Positions 39,581 through 48,383 of a stretch of 64,000 nt of DNA are shown in pieces. Both the position numbers and the translations under genes were made by a program. This DNA comes from JAWVFM01 sp963841455 (GTDB taxonomy: Bacteria > Actinomycetota > Thermoleophilia > Solirubrobacterales > 70-9): NCBI GenBank assembly GCA_963841455.1, contig CAWJCU010000003.1, positions 310,001 through 374,000 of the forward strand, written 5' to 3'. The notes below the pieces were generated by a model that was given only the letters and a program-made list of their open reading frames with translations, searched no databases and was not told the DNA's origin. Positions within the stretch are counted from its first letter, which is position 1; each line of letters starts with the position of its first letter.

Positions 39581-40750
39581 CTAGCGCCCGAGCAGCCGGC
39601 CGACGGCCATGCGAGCGCGCCGTAGCGGCGGGCGCCCGCGGTCCGGCTTCGCATCGCGGGGCCGGTCGAGCTTGCGGCGCAGGCGCTTCACCTCCGCTCG
39701 GGCCTCGTCGTGGCGGATCATCAGCATGCGCTCCGTCCTCGAGAGCACGTGCATCGCGTCGAGCTCGAGCTCGGCCTGCTCGGCGGCGACCTCCTCCGGG
39801 CTCGGGCGCCGCGGGCCTCGGCGCCACCTCGCCCGTGAGCGGATCGCCCACGCCGGCCATGAAGTCCCGCAGCCGCTCGTCACGGACGAGGCGGCCCTCG
39901 GCGAGGCCGGCCTCGACGGCGGCGTCGTCGGTGACGAGCTCGGCGTAGAGCTCGTCGATCCGCGCCGGCTCTCGTAGGCCTCGCGCAAGCGGCCCGCGCA
40001 TGCCGCCGCCCGCCGAGACCGGGTCGTTCAGCATCGCCTCGACCTTGCGCCGGTACTGATCGAACGAGCGCAGGGGGAGGTGGAAGATCCGCAGCGGCCA
40101 GCGCGGGTACCAGACGAGCCGGTCCTCGGCCTCCTCGCCCCCCTCGGGCCGCACGGTGCGCAGCACCGGCCTGCCCGGCGTGCGCAGGCGCTGCCACGCG
40201 TCCTCGGCGTCGCGGCCGGCGGTGACGTCGTGCTGCCCGCGGTGCAGGACCATCACGTCCGCGAGCGCGCGGTGCGCGATCTTCGGCCGCAGCATCGAGC
40301 GGGCCTCCCGGTAGATGAGGCGGTCGAAGAAGGTGCCGGGGCCGTCCGGGCGGGCGACGAACTCGACCCGCGGGCCGAGCACGACGCCGTAGTCGGCCGG
40401 AACCGAGGCGAGCGCCTGCGGGATCGTGCCCTCGAGGGGCCACCAGAACTCGTCGGCGTCGCCGTGGACGACCCAGTCGGCGTCGTGGTCGGTGGCGGCC
40501 AGCCGCGCCATCCGCGTGACCCACTCGTGCCCGCGCTCGCGCAGCTCCGGGCTCGGCTCGACGATCACGCGCGCGAGGCCGGCGTCGACCCAGCGCTTGA
40601 GGATCTCGGGCGTGCGGTCGGTCGACGCGTTGTCGGTGACGATGAAGAAGTCGACTCCCTGCGCGCGGTGATAGCGCAGCACCGACTCGATCACGTCCTC
40701 CTCGTCGCGGACCTTGAGCGCCATCACGACGCGGGGCTCGGCGGCGGGCA
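39581..40750 (-). CDS. Glycosyltransferase, GT2/GT92-like, frame-disrupted C-terminus
   Basis: About 390 aa. VVMALKVRDEEDVIESVLRYHRAQGVDFFIVTDNASTDRTPEIL is the GT-A start (split here into its parts: KVRDEEDVIE and NASTDRTPE). The metal-binding DxD is in VVHGDADEFWWP. IFHLPLRSFDQYRRK is typical of the DUF23/GT92-like group. The C-terminal ~100 residues form a charged helix (RAEVKRLRRKLDR). Breaks lie near 40000 and 39810. ATG 40750. Third gene of a minus-strand set with a GT4-like enzyme and sulfotransferase 6. Confidence 0.84.
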
Positions 40751-40846
40751 TGGGCGGCGCAGGATAGACGCGGCTACTCCCCGAGCGCCGAATGCGTCGA
40801 CCCTGACGACGGAAGGCGTCGTTCGCGGCCCGAGCCGGCGCGCGGC

Positions 40847-41933
40847 CTACTCCAGCAAAGCCCGCAGGTCCGCGAGCGTGTTGTCCCATGACAGCCGCTC
40901 GCGGGCCCGCGCGGCGCCCGCCGCGAGCTCGGCCCTGACCTCCGGGTCGGCGATCCGCTCGATCGCGTCGGTCAGGGCGCCGACCTCCGGGTCCCACGAG
41001 GGGATTCCCGGACGGCGACTCCTCCTCGGCCGGGACGCCCGGCACGAGGACCCCGTTCTCGCCGTCGACGACCACCTCGTTCATCGGCGGGTTGTCGTTC
41101 GTGATCACCGGCACGCCGAAGGCCGCGGCCTCGTAGAGGTGGAGGCCGAGGCCCTCCCAGCGGCTCGGCGCCAGGAAGGCGTCGACGCTGGCGAGCAGGC
41201 GGTGGTGCTCGTCGGTGGGCATGTCGTCGAAGATCGGCTCGATGCGCCCGTCCTGTCGCGCGGCCTTGTTGACCATCTTCTGCCGCTTTTCGACCTGCGC
41301 CTTGAGCAGCAGGCGCAGCTCGTCGCCGCGCGCCGCTTGGAATGCCTCGAGCGTGGGGCGCGAGCGGCTTTCGCTTCGTCATGTAGCCGCCGGGGAAGTA
41401 GAGGCGCACCGTGCCGTCGTCCGGGTGCTCGTCGCTGCACCGCTCCGCCGCTTGGAGGAGCTCGGGATGCACGCCCCAGCGCACCCGCGGCGTCTCGAGG
41501 CCGAGGTTCGAGTAACGCTCCTGCTCGCCGGCGTGCATCGAGTACACGACGTCGAAAGCTCTCCTGGCGTCCTCGACCTGGCCCGGCTCGAACTGCTCCC
41601 AGACGAAGCGGCCGATCGTCCGCGCGCCCATCGCCCGCAGCTGGGCGATCTCGTCGAACTGGTAGTTCTGGTCGAAGAGCACGGCCTCGAGCTCGTTCTC
41701 GCGAGCCCAGCTCTCCATCTCGTCGGCGGGATCGAGTAGTGGGACGCCTCGGTGACGCCGGGCTGGTCCCAGACGTCCCCGCGCTCGATGAGCGCCGGCT
41801 TGGCGGCGGAGTCCTTCGACGGCCGGGCGAGGACGAAGGTCTCGTGCCCGAGATCGTCGAGCGCCGAACGCAGGTGGCGGCCCACCACGGCCTGCCCGCG
41901 GTTGAACCAGTAGCTCGAGACGCCGACGCGCAA
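40847..41933 (-). CDS. Glycosyltransferase, GT-B fold, paralogue of the 30699-31817 gene, frame-disrupted
   Basis: Starts with TTG as MRVGVSSYWFNRGQAVVGRHL; the first ~150 residues closely match the other GT4-like enzyme (DVWDQPGV, FDQNYQFDEIAQLRAMG, IGRFVWEQF). The C-terminal domain has LYFPGGYMTKRKPL and LAPSRWEGLGLHLYEAAAFGVPVITND. Breaks lie near 41735, 41360 and 41010. It begins 3 bases after the sulfotransferase 6 stop. The paralogy ties this locus to the pur-associated one. Confidence 0.85.
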
Positions 41934-41936
41934 GGC

Positions 41937-42767
41937 TCAGGCGCTCGCGGAGCCGGCCACCGCCGCCGGGGCCACGGGCTCGACGTCGGCGAAGTTCGGC
42001 CACAGCGAGAGGTCGATCTCGGGGCACAGGCCGGCCAGGCGGGCGACGTCGTCGCGCGTGCGCCGAATGAGCTCGTCGCGACGCTCGGCTGAGAGATCGG
42101 GCTTCGTCCCCGGCGGCCGCTTGTGCTGGGAGAGCTTCTCCGGGATCTCGTCGAGCGGGTCGATGCCGAGGAACTCCTGCGTGCGGCGCATCTCGCCGCG
42201 CGGGTCCTGGCGGCACCGCTCGAACTGGAGGATGAGGACCCTCTCGCGGGGATAGAGCTCGAGGACGCCGCGGACCTGGTCGTGGTAGAGGCCGCGGTAC
42301 ACCGCCTCGGACATGTGCGAGAGCTCGAACGGCTTCCCGGCCTCGTCGGCGAGCATCCGCTCGCGCTGGATACCCGAGCGCAGGCGCTCGATCGGGTCGC
42401 GGAGCATGATCAGGAGTCGGGCGTCGGGCGCCGCGCGCTGGAGCAACCGCATCGTCCAGAAGTCGACCATGTAGCGCGGGGTCCATTCGCCGGTGATCGC
42501 GCCCTCCGGGCGCGGGAAGAGCGCGTGGTAGCGCTCGATGAAGTCGTTCGGGGGCTCGGCGTCCCAGAAGCGATCGAAATAGTGAAGCTCCTTGCCGGGC
42601 TTGGCCACCCGAACCACGCCTGGATGGGAGCGCATCGTCCCGCGATACCACCACGAGGTCCCGCACCGCTGGGCGCCCACCCCGACGAAGTCGGGCGGGC
42701 CCGTGCGCCACCCGGGCGGGCACTCCGGCGTCTCCAGCTCCTGCATCCAGCGGGGAATCGGGGTCAT
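41937..42767 (-). CDS. Sulfotransferase 6 (carbohydrate sulfotransferase-like)
   Basis: 276 aa, intact. PSB loop DFVGVGAQRCGTSWWYRGTM, followed by KELHYFDRFWD, GEWTPRYMVDFWTM, LLIMLRDPIERLRSGIQRERM (3'-phosphate block) and VLILQFERCRQDP. The KELHYFD and GEWTPRYM blocks are those of heparan N/O-sulfotransferase-like bacterial enzymes. This is a third subfamily in the window. ATG 42767; only 27 bases separate it from the divergent sulfotransferase 7. Confidence 0.87.
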   Translation of the reverse strand: MTPIPRWMQELETPECPPGWRTGPPDFVGVGAQRCGTSWWYRGTMRSHPGVVRVAKPGKELHYFDRFWDAEPPNDFIERYHALFPRPEGAITGEWTPRYMVDFWTMRLLQRAAPDARLLIMLRDPIERLRSGIQRERMLADEAGKPFELSHMSEAVYRGLYHDQVRGVLELYPRERVLILQFERCRQDPRGEMRRTQEFLGIDPLDEIPEKLSQHKRPPGTKPDLSAERRDELIRRTRDDVARLAGLCPEIDLSLWPNFADVEPVAPAAVAGSASA

Positions 42768-42794
42768 CTGAAGCTGAAAGACTAGACAGCGCTC

Positions 42795-43730
42795 ATGGCT
42801 CGATTCGCCCGCATTCGGAGCGGTCTCGGCTTCAGCGGCGGCCCCGAGCGGCCGCCGGCGCCGTTCGTCGTCGGTGTGCCCCGGTCGGGCACGACGCTCC
42901 TGCGCCTGATGCTGGATGCGCACTCGCAGCTCGCGATCCCGCCCGAGACGCACTTCCTGCCAAAGCTCATCCGGGCTTGCCAGGAGGAGCTCGACGCCGA
43001 CCGCGACGGGCGCGAGCGGGCGCTCGAGCTCATGACCGAGCATCGCCGCTGGCCGGACTTCGGCCTCGATCCCGCCGACGTCCAGTCGCGCCTTCAGGGC
43101 GAGGGGCTGCTCGAGCCGGCCAAGGCCTGCCGGGCTTTCTACGAGGCTTACGCCGCGAAGCACTCGAAGCCACGCTGGGGCGAGAAGACGCCGCAGTACG
43201 TGAAGACGATGAAGCGCATCGGCGGCGCGCTGCCGGAGGCGCACTTCATTCACCTGATTCGCGACGGGCGGGACGTCGCGCTGTCGATCCTCGGCGTGAG
43301 TTGGGGCCCCGACTCGATCGAGGACGCGGCGGTGCAGTGGACAACCCAGGTTCGACGTGCCCGGCGCAAGGCGCGAAGCCTCGCCCATTACGTCGAGGTG
43401 CGCTACGAGGGGCTGGTCGCCGATCCTGAGCCCGTGGTGCGCCGCGTCTGCGAGTTTGCGGAGCTCCGGTTCGAGCCCGAGATGCTCGACTACCACGATG
43501 GGGCCTCGGAGCGGATGAGCGCCGTGGCACGCGATCTCGAGCTGGGTGGCGAGCGCGCCGGGATCACAGCCGCCGAGCGAGAGCGCCAGCACGCGCTCGT
43601 GACCGAGGTGCCGCGGCGCGAGCGAGCGGGCCGCTGGCGCGAGGAAATGGACCCTGCCGACATCGTTGTGTACGAGCGGATCGCCGGGCCGACGCTCGTG
43701 GAGCTCGGCTACGAGCTCGTCGAGCGCTGA
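42795..43730 (+). CDS. Sulfotransferase 7
   Basis: 311 aa, intact, the only plus-strand copy. GVPRSGTTLLRLMLDAHSQL (about residue 28), RWGEKTPQYVKTMKRI and LIRDGRDVALSILGVSWGP match sulfotransferases 1-4. The C-terminus ends TLVELGYELVER as in copy 1. ATG 42795. The following CsoR operator starts 10 bases after its TGA, so it ends a transcription unit. Confidence 0.88.
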   Translation: MARFARIRSGLGFSGGPERPPAPFVVGVPRSGTTLLRLMLDAHSQLAIPPETHFLPKLIRACQEELDADRDGRERALELMTEHRRWPDFGLDPADVQSRLQGEGLLEPAKACRAFYEAYAAKHSKPRWGEKTPQYVKTMKRIGGALPEAHFIHLIRDGRDVALSILGVSWGPDSIEDAAVQWTTQVRRARRKARSLAHYVEVRYEGLVADPEPVVRRVCEFAELRFEPEMLDYHDGASERMSAVARDLELGGERAGITAAERERQHALVTEVPRRERAGRWREEMDPADIVVYERIAGPTLVELGYELVER

Positions 43731-43740
43731 GGGTGGTCGG

Positions 43741-43757
43741 ATACCCCGGCCGGGTAT
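43741..43757. promoter_or_regulatory. CsoR-type operator
   Basis: ATACCC-CGGCC-GGGTAT is a perfect 6-base inverted repeat 11 bases before the csoR GTG. The G-tract flanked by TA on each side is the pattern known for CsoR/RcnR-family operators. It lies exactly where autoregulation of csoR and the coupled P450 gene would need it. Confidence 0.7.
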
Positions 43758-43768
43758 GGTTCACAACG

Positions 43769-44071
43769 GTGACGAGCGGGACCGACCAAGCCGGATACGT
43801 CTCCGACAAGGAGGCGATACTTCGCCGCCTCGCCCGTGTCGAGGGCCAGGTTCGCGGCCTTCGGTCGATGGTGGACGACGAGGCGTACTGCATCGATGTC
43901 CTGACGCAGATCTCGGCGGCGACGAAGGCGCTCGATGGAGTGGCCCTGCGCCTCCTCGCCGATCACACGAACCACTGCGTTCGCGACGCAGTCGAGCGGG
44001 GCGGGGACGAGGCAGATGAGAAGGTTGACGAGCTGATCGCCGCGGTCGAGCGCTTCTCGAGGACGCGCTGA
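43769..44071 (+). CDS. csoR: CsoR-family metal-sensing repressor
   Basis: 100 aa, intact, all-helical. The helix 1 motif is ILRRLARVEGQVRGLRSMV. The copper ligands are spaced exactly as in known CsoR: Cys41, His66, Cys70 (AYCIDVL, then DHTNHC). GTG 43769 is preferred so that the operator stays outside; an in-frame GTG at 43733 would place the operator inside the gene. The TGA overlaps the P450 ATG (TGATG). No copper ATPase or chaperone is adjacent, which is unusual. Confidence 0.88.
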   Translation: MTSGTDQAGYVSDKEAILRRLARVEGQVRGLRSMVDDEAYCIDVLTQISAATKALDGVALRLLADHTNHCVRDAVERGGDEADEKVDELIAAVERFSRTR

Positions 44072-45411
44072 TGGAGCAGGCGACGGCGCCTCCTATCCCG
44101 GCAGCGCCGGCGGCCGCGATGCCGCCCGGGCCGTCGATCCCGGCGCCGATCCAGACCGCCCGCATCCTCCTGCGCCCGGTGCAGTTCGCCGAGGCCTCCC
44201 GCAGGCGTTACGGCGACACCTTCCGCGCCCACTTCCTTCCGGCGGGCGACGTGGTCTTCATCTCGGACCCCGATTCCCTGAAGAAACTCTTCTCCGCCGA
44301 CCGCGTCAACACCATCGCCCCCGGCCGAAACTTCGCGCTCGAGCCCCTGTTGGGCCCGCAGTCGGTGCTCCTGCTCACCGGCGACGAGCACCTGCGGCGG
44401 CGGAAGCTGATGCTGCCGCCCTTCCACGGCGAGCGGATGCGCGCCTACGAGGACGTGATCGAGCGGGTCAGCGAGAGCGAGCTCGCCACCTGGCCGCTCG
44501 GCGATCCGTTCCCCATCCATCCGAGGATGCAGGCGATCACCCTCGAGGTCATCCTGCGCGCCGTTTTCGGCGTCGGCGAAGAGCGCCATGACGCACTTCG
44601 CGACAACCTCGTCGGGATCCTCGCCGCCACCCGCTCGCCGTCCGCGATCGGAATGACCCTGCGCCGGCTTCGCTGGCTGCCGCGCTTCAAGCGGACCCGT
44701 GCGCTGATCGCCGAGACGGACGAGCTTCTGGCCGCCGAGGTCGCCGAGCGGCGCGCCGACCCCCACCTCGACGAGCGCGAAGACATCCTCTCGATGCTCG
44801 TCGCGGCTCGCTTCGAGGACGGCTCGGGGATGGACGGCGCGGAGCTTCGCGACCAGCTGATGACCCTGCTGCTGGCGGGCCACGAGACGACGGCCACCGC
44901 CCTCGCGTGGACGTTCGAGCTGCTCTATCGCTCGCCCGCGGCGCTGGAGCGGGCGACCGCGGACGCGCGTGGCGGCGACGGGGCCTACCTCGACGCGGTC
45001 GCGACCGAGGCCCTCCGCCTGCGGCCGGTGGTGCCGTTCACCGGACGCATGCTGCTGGAGCCCGCCGAGCTCGGCGGTTACGAGCTCCCCGCCGGCACGA
45101 CCATCCTCGCGTCGATCTGGCTAGCCCACACCCGGGCGGCGACCTTCCCCGACCCCTACGCGTTCAAGCCCGAGCGGTTCATCGACGGCGGTCCCGAAAC
45201 GTATTCGTGGGTGCCGTTCGGCGGCGGCACTCGGCGCTGCCTCGGCGCCGCGTTCGCTCAGCTCGAGATGCGCGTGGTGTTGCAGACGGTCCTCCGCCGG
45301 ACGGTGCTGGGACCCGCCACTGACCGCCGCGAGAGGGTGGTGCGACGCAACGTCACGCTTGCGCCCGCTCGCGGCACTCCATCCGTGCTGCGGGAGCGTC
45401 TGGCGGCTTGA
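44071..45411 (+). CDS. Cytochrome P450
   Basis: 446 aa, intact. The I-helix oxygen-binding motif is LLLAGHETTATA, the K-helix ExxR is EALRLRPV, and the heme loop FGGGTRRCLGAAF holds the thiolate Cys. The N-terminus is Pro/Ala-rich with no membrane anchor, so the enzyme is soluble. It is coupled to csoR by a 1-base overlap and to the next gene by TTGA. Redox partner and substrate are unknown; none is encoded next to it. Confidence 0.94.
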   Translation: MEQATAPPIPAAPAAAMPPGPSIPAPIQTARILLRPVQFAEASRRRYGDTFRAHFLPAGDVVFISDPDSLKKLFSADRVNTIAPGRNFALEPLLGPQSVLLLTGDEHLRRRKLMLPPFHGERMRAYEDVIERVSESELATWPLGDPFPIHPRMQAITLEVILRAVFGVGEERHDALRDNLVGILAATRSPSAIGMTLRRLRWLPRFKRTRALIAETDELLAAEVAERRADPHLDEREDILSMLVAARFEDGSGMDGAELRDQLMTLLLAGHETTATALAWTFELLYRSPAALERATADARGGDGAYLDAVATEALRLRPVVPFTGRMLLEPAELGGYELPAGTTILASIWLAHTRAATFPDPYAFKPERFIDGGPETYSWVPFGGGTRRCLGAAFAQLEMRVVLQTVLRRTVLGPATDRRERVVRRNVTLAPARGTPSVLRERLAA

Positions 45412-46574
45412 GCGGGGTCGCTGCGCTCGCCGCCACGCTCGCGATGGTGGTGGGCGGAAGCGACGACGCCGCGACGCATCTCGACGCCTCGACGCCGCCG
45501 GTTCGCGCGGTCACGACGGGAAACCATTCGGAGCTCGTCAAGACCATCGCGATCACCCGCAGGCGGCGGGCCAGGCAGCGGGTCGCGATGTCACTTGACC
45601 CGCGGACGCTCGGGTCGCTCGCTCCCGGCGAGCAACTGCGACTGAACGGCGAGGTCCAGGTCACCCTGACGTGCTACCGGCCGGGCCTCCCGCGCTGCAT
45701 CGGGCACTCCTACTCCTACAGCCCGAGGGTCGAGACGCGCCTCGTCCTCGCCGCAACCCAGGCGGCGACTTCGGGCGCCGGCGTCCTACCGCTCTCGACG
45801 TGGGGCGGCCTCGAGTGCAGCGCCCACAGGCCTGACCGCAACCACCATTGCGTGCTCGTCTACCCGCGCATCACCGCGAAGATCGGCCGTGCGGCCGAGC
45901 TGCCCTGCCCGCTGGACCGCTGCCACGTGAACATGGTGGTCGCCGCCCACGACCGCCATGCCGGGCCCCGCGACAGGCTCATCATCGGCACCGATCGGCC
46001 CAACGGCACCGTCGAACAGGACAAGGGGAGGCTGAACGCCATCGAGATCCCGCCGGGCGCTCATCCGGCCATCAAGCGCTATCGGGCCACCCGCCGCCGC
46101 TCGCGAACGCTGCCCGTGAAGGAGGACGGTGGGCGGCGCGTCGTCTACTCGGCCCGCGTGCCGCGACTGCGCCGCGGGGACGCTCTCGCGGTCGAGGCGA
46201 AGCAGGTGACGGACATATCCGCGCTGCCCTACGCCGCCTACGTCTCGGACGAGATCGTTCTGGCCGGCAGCCCTCGCGCCGTTGAGCCCGCACGGCCCAG
46301 CGTCGCCGCCGAGCGCGGGTACCTCACCGAGGCGAACGGCTTCAACTGCACCCAGGGCCACAGCCAGTTCCAGACCCCGTGCACTTCGTCGAAGGCGGGC
46401 GCGATCGCGGTCACGCGCGACACCACAGCTCACCGCACAAGGTCACGAGCCCTGTACGTGAACCTCGTCTCGCGCTCGAAGCCGAAGCACGTGGGCGCGG
46501 TCCCCGGCGACGTCGCCCGGATCGGCCGAGGCGGCTTTCTCTCGGTGGTCCGCTACCGGCCCCAGGCTCGCTAG
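45408..46574 (+). CDS. Secreted protein of unknown function
   Basis: 388 aa, intact. The N-terminus LSGVAALAATLAMVVGGSDD looks like a short signal peptide. The body has paired cysteines (LTCYRPGLPRCIGH, LECSAHRPDRNHHC, LPCPLDRCHVN, FNCTQGHSQFQTPC), suggesting disulfides in an exported beta-rich protein. TTG 45408 overlaps the P450 TGA. It shares a transcript with CsoR and P450; the His- and Cys-rich segments could bind metal (inference). It ends convergent with purB, both stops sharing one CTAG. Confidence 0.72.
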   Translation: MSGVAALAATLAMVVGGSDDAATHLDASTPPVRAVTTGNHSELVKTIAITRRRRARQRVAMSLDPRTLGSLAPGEQLRLNGEVQVTLTCYRPGLPRCIGHSYSYSPRVETRLVLAATQAATSGAGVLPLSTWGGLECSAHRPDRNHHCVLVYPRITAKIGRAAELPCPLDRCHVNMVVAAHDRHAGPRDRLIIGTDRPNGTVEQDKGRLNAIEIPPGAHPAIKRYRATRRRSRTLPVKEDGGRRVVYSARVPRLRRGDALAVEAKQVTDISALPYAAYVSDEIVLAGSPRAVEPARPSVAAERGYLTEANGFNCTQGHSQFQTPCTSSKAGAIAVTRDTTAHRTRSRALYVNLVSRSKPKHVGAVPGDVARIGRGGFLSVVRYRPQAR

Positions 46575-47884
46575 GGCGAGTCCCGGAGCGCCTCGACGCG
46601 GGCGAAGACCTCGGGAAGCTCACCGAGGTAGTCCTCGTAGCGCAGGCGGGCGATCTCCTCGCCGACTCCCTCGGGCGCGCCTTCGGTGGAGGTGAGCTGC
46701 CCGGCCAGGAGCTCCCTGAAATCAGCGCCCTCGTCGACCGCCCGCTGCGCCGAGGACTGAACGAGCCTGTAGGCGTCGTCCCGGGACATTCCAGCCTCCA
46801 CGAGCGCTGTCAGGGCCCGCTGGCTCAGCACCGCACCGTGCGTGAGGTCGAGGTTCGCGCGCATCCGCTCGACGTCGACCGTCATCTCGGCGACGATGCG
46901 CCCAGCGACGTGCTGCGCGTAGTCGAGGAGGATCGTCGCGTCGGGAAGCACCACCCGCTCGGCGCCCGAATGGGAGATGTCGCGTTCGTGCCACAGCGCG
47001 ACGTTCTCGAGCCCGACCTGCGCATACCCCCGCAGCACGCGCGCGATCCCGCCCAGCCGCTCGGAGAGGATGGGATTCCGCTTGTGGGGCATTGCCGAGG
47101 AGCCCTTCTGGCCCGCCCCGAACGGCTCGGTGACCTCGCGGACCTCGGTGCGCTGGAGGTTCCGCACCTCGGTCGCGAAGCGCTCGAGCCCGGCTCCGGC
47201 GAGCGCGATCGCCGACAGCAACTCGGCGTGGCGGTCGCGCGGCACGACCTGGGTCGAGACGTCCTCGGCGCGTAGCCCGAGCGCCTTCATGACGCGGCGC
47301 TCGATGCCCGGCGGGACCGAGGTGTAGGTACCGACCGCGCCGGAGAGCTTGCCGACCGCGAGGGCATCGAGGGCGCGCTCGAGCCGGCGGACGTTCCGGT
47401 CGGCCTCGAACGCGAGGCCCGCAAGCTTGAGCCCGAACGTGGTGGGCTCGGCATGGATCCCGTGGGTGCGGCCGATGCTGAGCGTGTCGCGGTGTTCTGT
47501 GGCCCTGTCGATGAGCGCGTCGCGGTAGTCACGAGCGCCCTCGAGGAGCACCGCACCGGCCTCCCGAAGCTGAACCGCGAGCGCCGTGTCGAGCACGTCG
47601 GAGGAGGTCAGCCCGTAGTGGATCCAGCGCCCCTCGGCGCCGATCGAGGCGGCGACCACGTCGACGAATGCCGCCACGTCGTGGCCGGTCGTTTGCTCCC
47701 GCTCGGCGACCGCCTCGACCGTGAAGGCCGCGCGGTCCCGACAGGCCTCCGCCGCGTCAGCCGGCACCACCCCCTCGGCCGCCCACGCATCGGTCGCGGC
47801 GAGCTCGACCTCCAGCCAGGCCGCCATCCGCCGGGCGTCGGTCCAGACGGCCCCCATCTCGGGGCGCGTGTAGCGGCGGATCAC
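46571..47884 (-). CDS. purB: Adenylosuccinate lyase
   Basis: 437 aa, intact. Starts with GTG as MIRRYTRPEMGAVWTDARR. Catalytic blocks are HYGLTSSDVLDTA, RTHGIHAEPTTFG and the fumarase/lyase signature GSSAMPHKRNPILSE. Removes fumarate from SAICAR and adenylosuccinate. Lies 13 bases after purE in the purD-purE-purB set. Confidence 0.96.
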   Translation of the reverse strand: MIRRYTRPEMGAVWTDARRMAAWLEVELAATDAWAAEGVVPADAAEACRDRAAFTVEAVAEREQTTGHDVAAFVDVVAASIGAEGRWIHYGLTSSDVLDTALAVQLREAGAVLLEGARDYRDALIDRATEHRDTLSIGRTHGIHAEPTTFGLKLAGLAFEADRNVRRLERALDALAVGKLSGAVGTYTSVPPGIERRVMKALGLRAEDVSTQVVPRDRHAELLSAIALAGAGLERFATEVRNLQRTEVREVTEPFGAGQKGSSAMPHKRNPILSERLGGIARVLRGYAQVGLENVALWHERDISHSGAERVVLPDATILLDYAQHVAGRIVAEMTVDVERMRANLDLTHGAVLSQRALTALVEAGMSRDDAYRLVQSSAQRAVDEGADFRELLAGQLTSTEGAPEGVGEEIARLRYEDYLGELPEVFARVEALRDSP

Positions 47885-47897
47885 CCTCGTCCCGCCG

Positions 47898-48383
47898 TCA
47901 GGAGTTGATGATCCGGACGGCCAGGAGCCCGGCGTTCTTGGCCCCGTCGACCGCGACGCAGGCCACAGGCACCCCGGGCGGCATCTGCACCGCCGAGAGC
48001 AGGGCGTCGAGGCCGCCGAGGTTCTTGCCCCCGATCGGAACGCCGATCACCGGCAGGTCCGTGTGCGCCGCGGCGACCCCTGGCAGCGCGGCCGACATGC
48101 CGGCGCCCGCGATCACCACCCTAAGGCCGCGCATCCTCGCGTTGAGGCAATAGTCGCGGACCTGCTCGGGGTCGCGATGCGCGCTCATCACGCGGACCTC
48201 GTAGCGGATGCCCGCCTCCTGAAGTGCCTGACCGGCGGGCTGCATCTTCGACTTGTCGTTCTTCGACCCCATGATGATCCCGACGAGGGGCGCATCGATC
48301 TCGATCTCCTCGAATGCGGCCTCGACCTCGGGCATCGCCTCGGCCGTCATCACCTCCGCGGTGCCGCGGTCCTCTAGCTCCAC
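47898..48383 (-). CDS. purE: N5-carboxyaminoimidazole ribonucleotide mutase
   Basis: 161 aa, intact. The PurE fold has VGIIMGSKNDKSKMQPAGQ, VRVMSAHRDPEQV, VVIAGAGMSAALPGVAAAHT and PVIGVPIGG. The first ~30 residues form an acidic extension. GTG 48383 overlaps the purD stop. The usual partner purK is not in the window. Confidence 0.95.
   Translation of the reverse strand: MELEDRGTAEVMTAEAMPEVEAAFEEIEIDAPLVGIIMGSKNDKSKMQPAGQALQEAGIRYEVRVMSAHRDPEQVRDYCLNARMRGLRVVIAGAGMSAALPGVAAAHTDLPVIGVPIGGKNLGGLDALLSAVQMPPGVPVACVAVDGAKNAGLLAVRIINS

Noticed and set aside
46571..46574. CTAG shared by convergent stop codons (also 39577-39584) as possible IS insertion scars
   Set aside because: TAG stops on both strands naturally overlap as CTAG when genes converge; there are no inverted repeats or element remnants around these sites.
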